This document shows positions 52,126 through 52,142 of a stretch of 52,142 nucleotides of DNA, piece by piece. This DNA comes from Oscillospiraceae bacterium (GTDB lineage: Bacteria > Bacillota > Clostridia > Oscillospirales > Oscillospiraceae). The DNA is taken from the NCBI GenBank assembly GCA_017411225.1, contig JAFRDQ010000138.1, positions 1 to 52,142 on the forward strand, given 5' to 3'. Under the pieces are notes generated by a model. The model was not told the DNA's origin. It searched no databases and saw only the letters and a program-made list of their open reading frames with translations. The position numbers were made by a program, and so were the translations under genes. Each line of letters begins with the position of its first letter. Position 1 is the stretch's first letter.

Positions 52126-52142
52126 CAACTACGGCGGAATCC

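Larger units (their letters stand above)
47970..52142 (+). mobile_element. Left part of a Tn1549-like integrative conjugative element (right end outside window)
   Basis: Content and order (replication initiator-like DUF6017 protein, PcfB, PcfC/VirD4, Maff2) are those of Tn1549-type elements of gut Firmicutes. Genes switch to plus orientation, and GC and codon choice drop in comparison with the host genes. The exact left edge is not visible; I place it loosely between the inverted repeat and the first terminator. No integrase is in the window. Confidence 0.7.

Overview
The window looks like chromosomal DNA of a GC-rich, Gram-positive gut-type Clostridia, most likely an Oscillospiraceae/Ruminococcaceae relative. 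The evidence is gene content (a meso-DAP-type MurE, SLH-anchored surface protein, PnuC, YibE/F, KimA behind a c-di-AMP riboswitch, DUF6382-FHA protein), GGAGG-type ribosome binding sites, sigma-A promoters in AT-rich gaps, and a Tn1549-like conjugative module at the right end. Genus cannot be assigned from sequence alone.

Layout. 1-5305 (minus): a Ser/Thr phosphorylation operon, read FHA protein, PP2C phosphatase, Hanks kinase, a membrane protein full of TxxL/I motifs, a small membrane protein, then a secreted protein with NTEPGG repeats that runs off the left edge. 5671-12962 (minus): a 2344-residue surface protein (six related N-terminal modules, PHP phosphoesterase, OB-like and three SLH domains), overlapped by a TM1266-type small regulator. 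13209-16795: YibE/F protein (plus), an XRE regulator, a PnuC-type transporter and a YihY/BrkB membrane protein. 16869-29746 (minus): a compact division and cell wall (dcw) cluster, mraZ-rsmH-ftsL-pbp-murE-mraY-ftsW-murG-murA-ftsQ-ftsZ, without murF, murD, murC, murB or ftsA, starting from a clear promoter with MraZ boxes.

29969-34586: a TetR-type regulator (minus), a c-di-AMP riboswitch with kimA (plus), two nearly identical 33-residue peptide genes each with its own promoter, SD and terminator (minus), and a split chromate-type transporter (minus). 34647-39303 (minus): murA2, YycJ-like hydrolase, rlmH, DUF2007-like protein and phosphohexomutase as one overlapping operon. 39425-43393: Nudix hydrolase (minus), glnS and a uracil/xanthine permease (plus). 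43448-43790 is a gene-free stretch of short GGG...CCCCTAC palindromes. 43830-47780 (minus): DUF362/ferredoxin protein, acyltransferase with zinc ribbon, and an ECF sigma factor with a membrane partner. From roughly 47.97 kb the sequence becomes a conjugative element: replication-initiator-like protein, PcfB, PcfC (VirD4 coupling ATPase) and a Maff2 gene that ends prematurely.

How the genes fit together: much of the window serves envelope growth (dcw cluster, second MurA, surface proteins, kinase/phosphatase/FHA signalling) and ion homeostasis (KimA with c-di-AMP). The item I consider most novel is the tandem pair of 33-residue amphipathic peptides at 32920-33356. The next are the kinase operon whose own members carry arrays of FHA-type phospho-threonine motifs, and an in-frame 88-codon extension in front of FtsZ.
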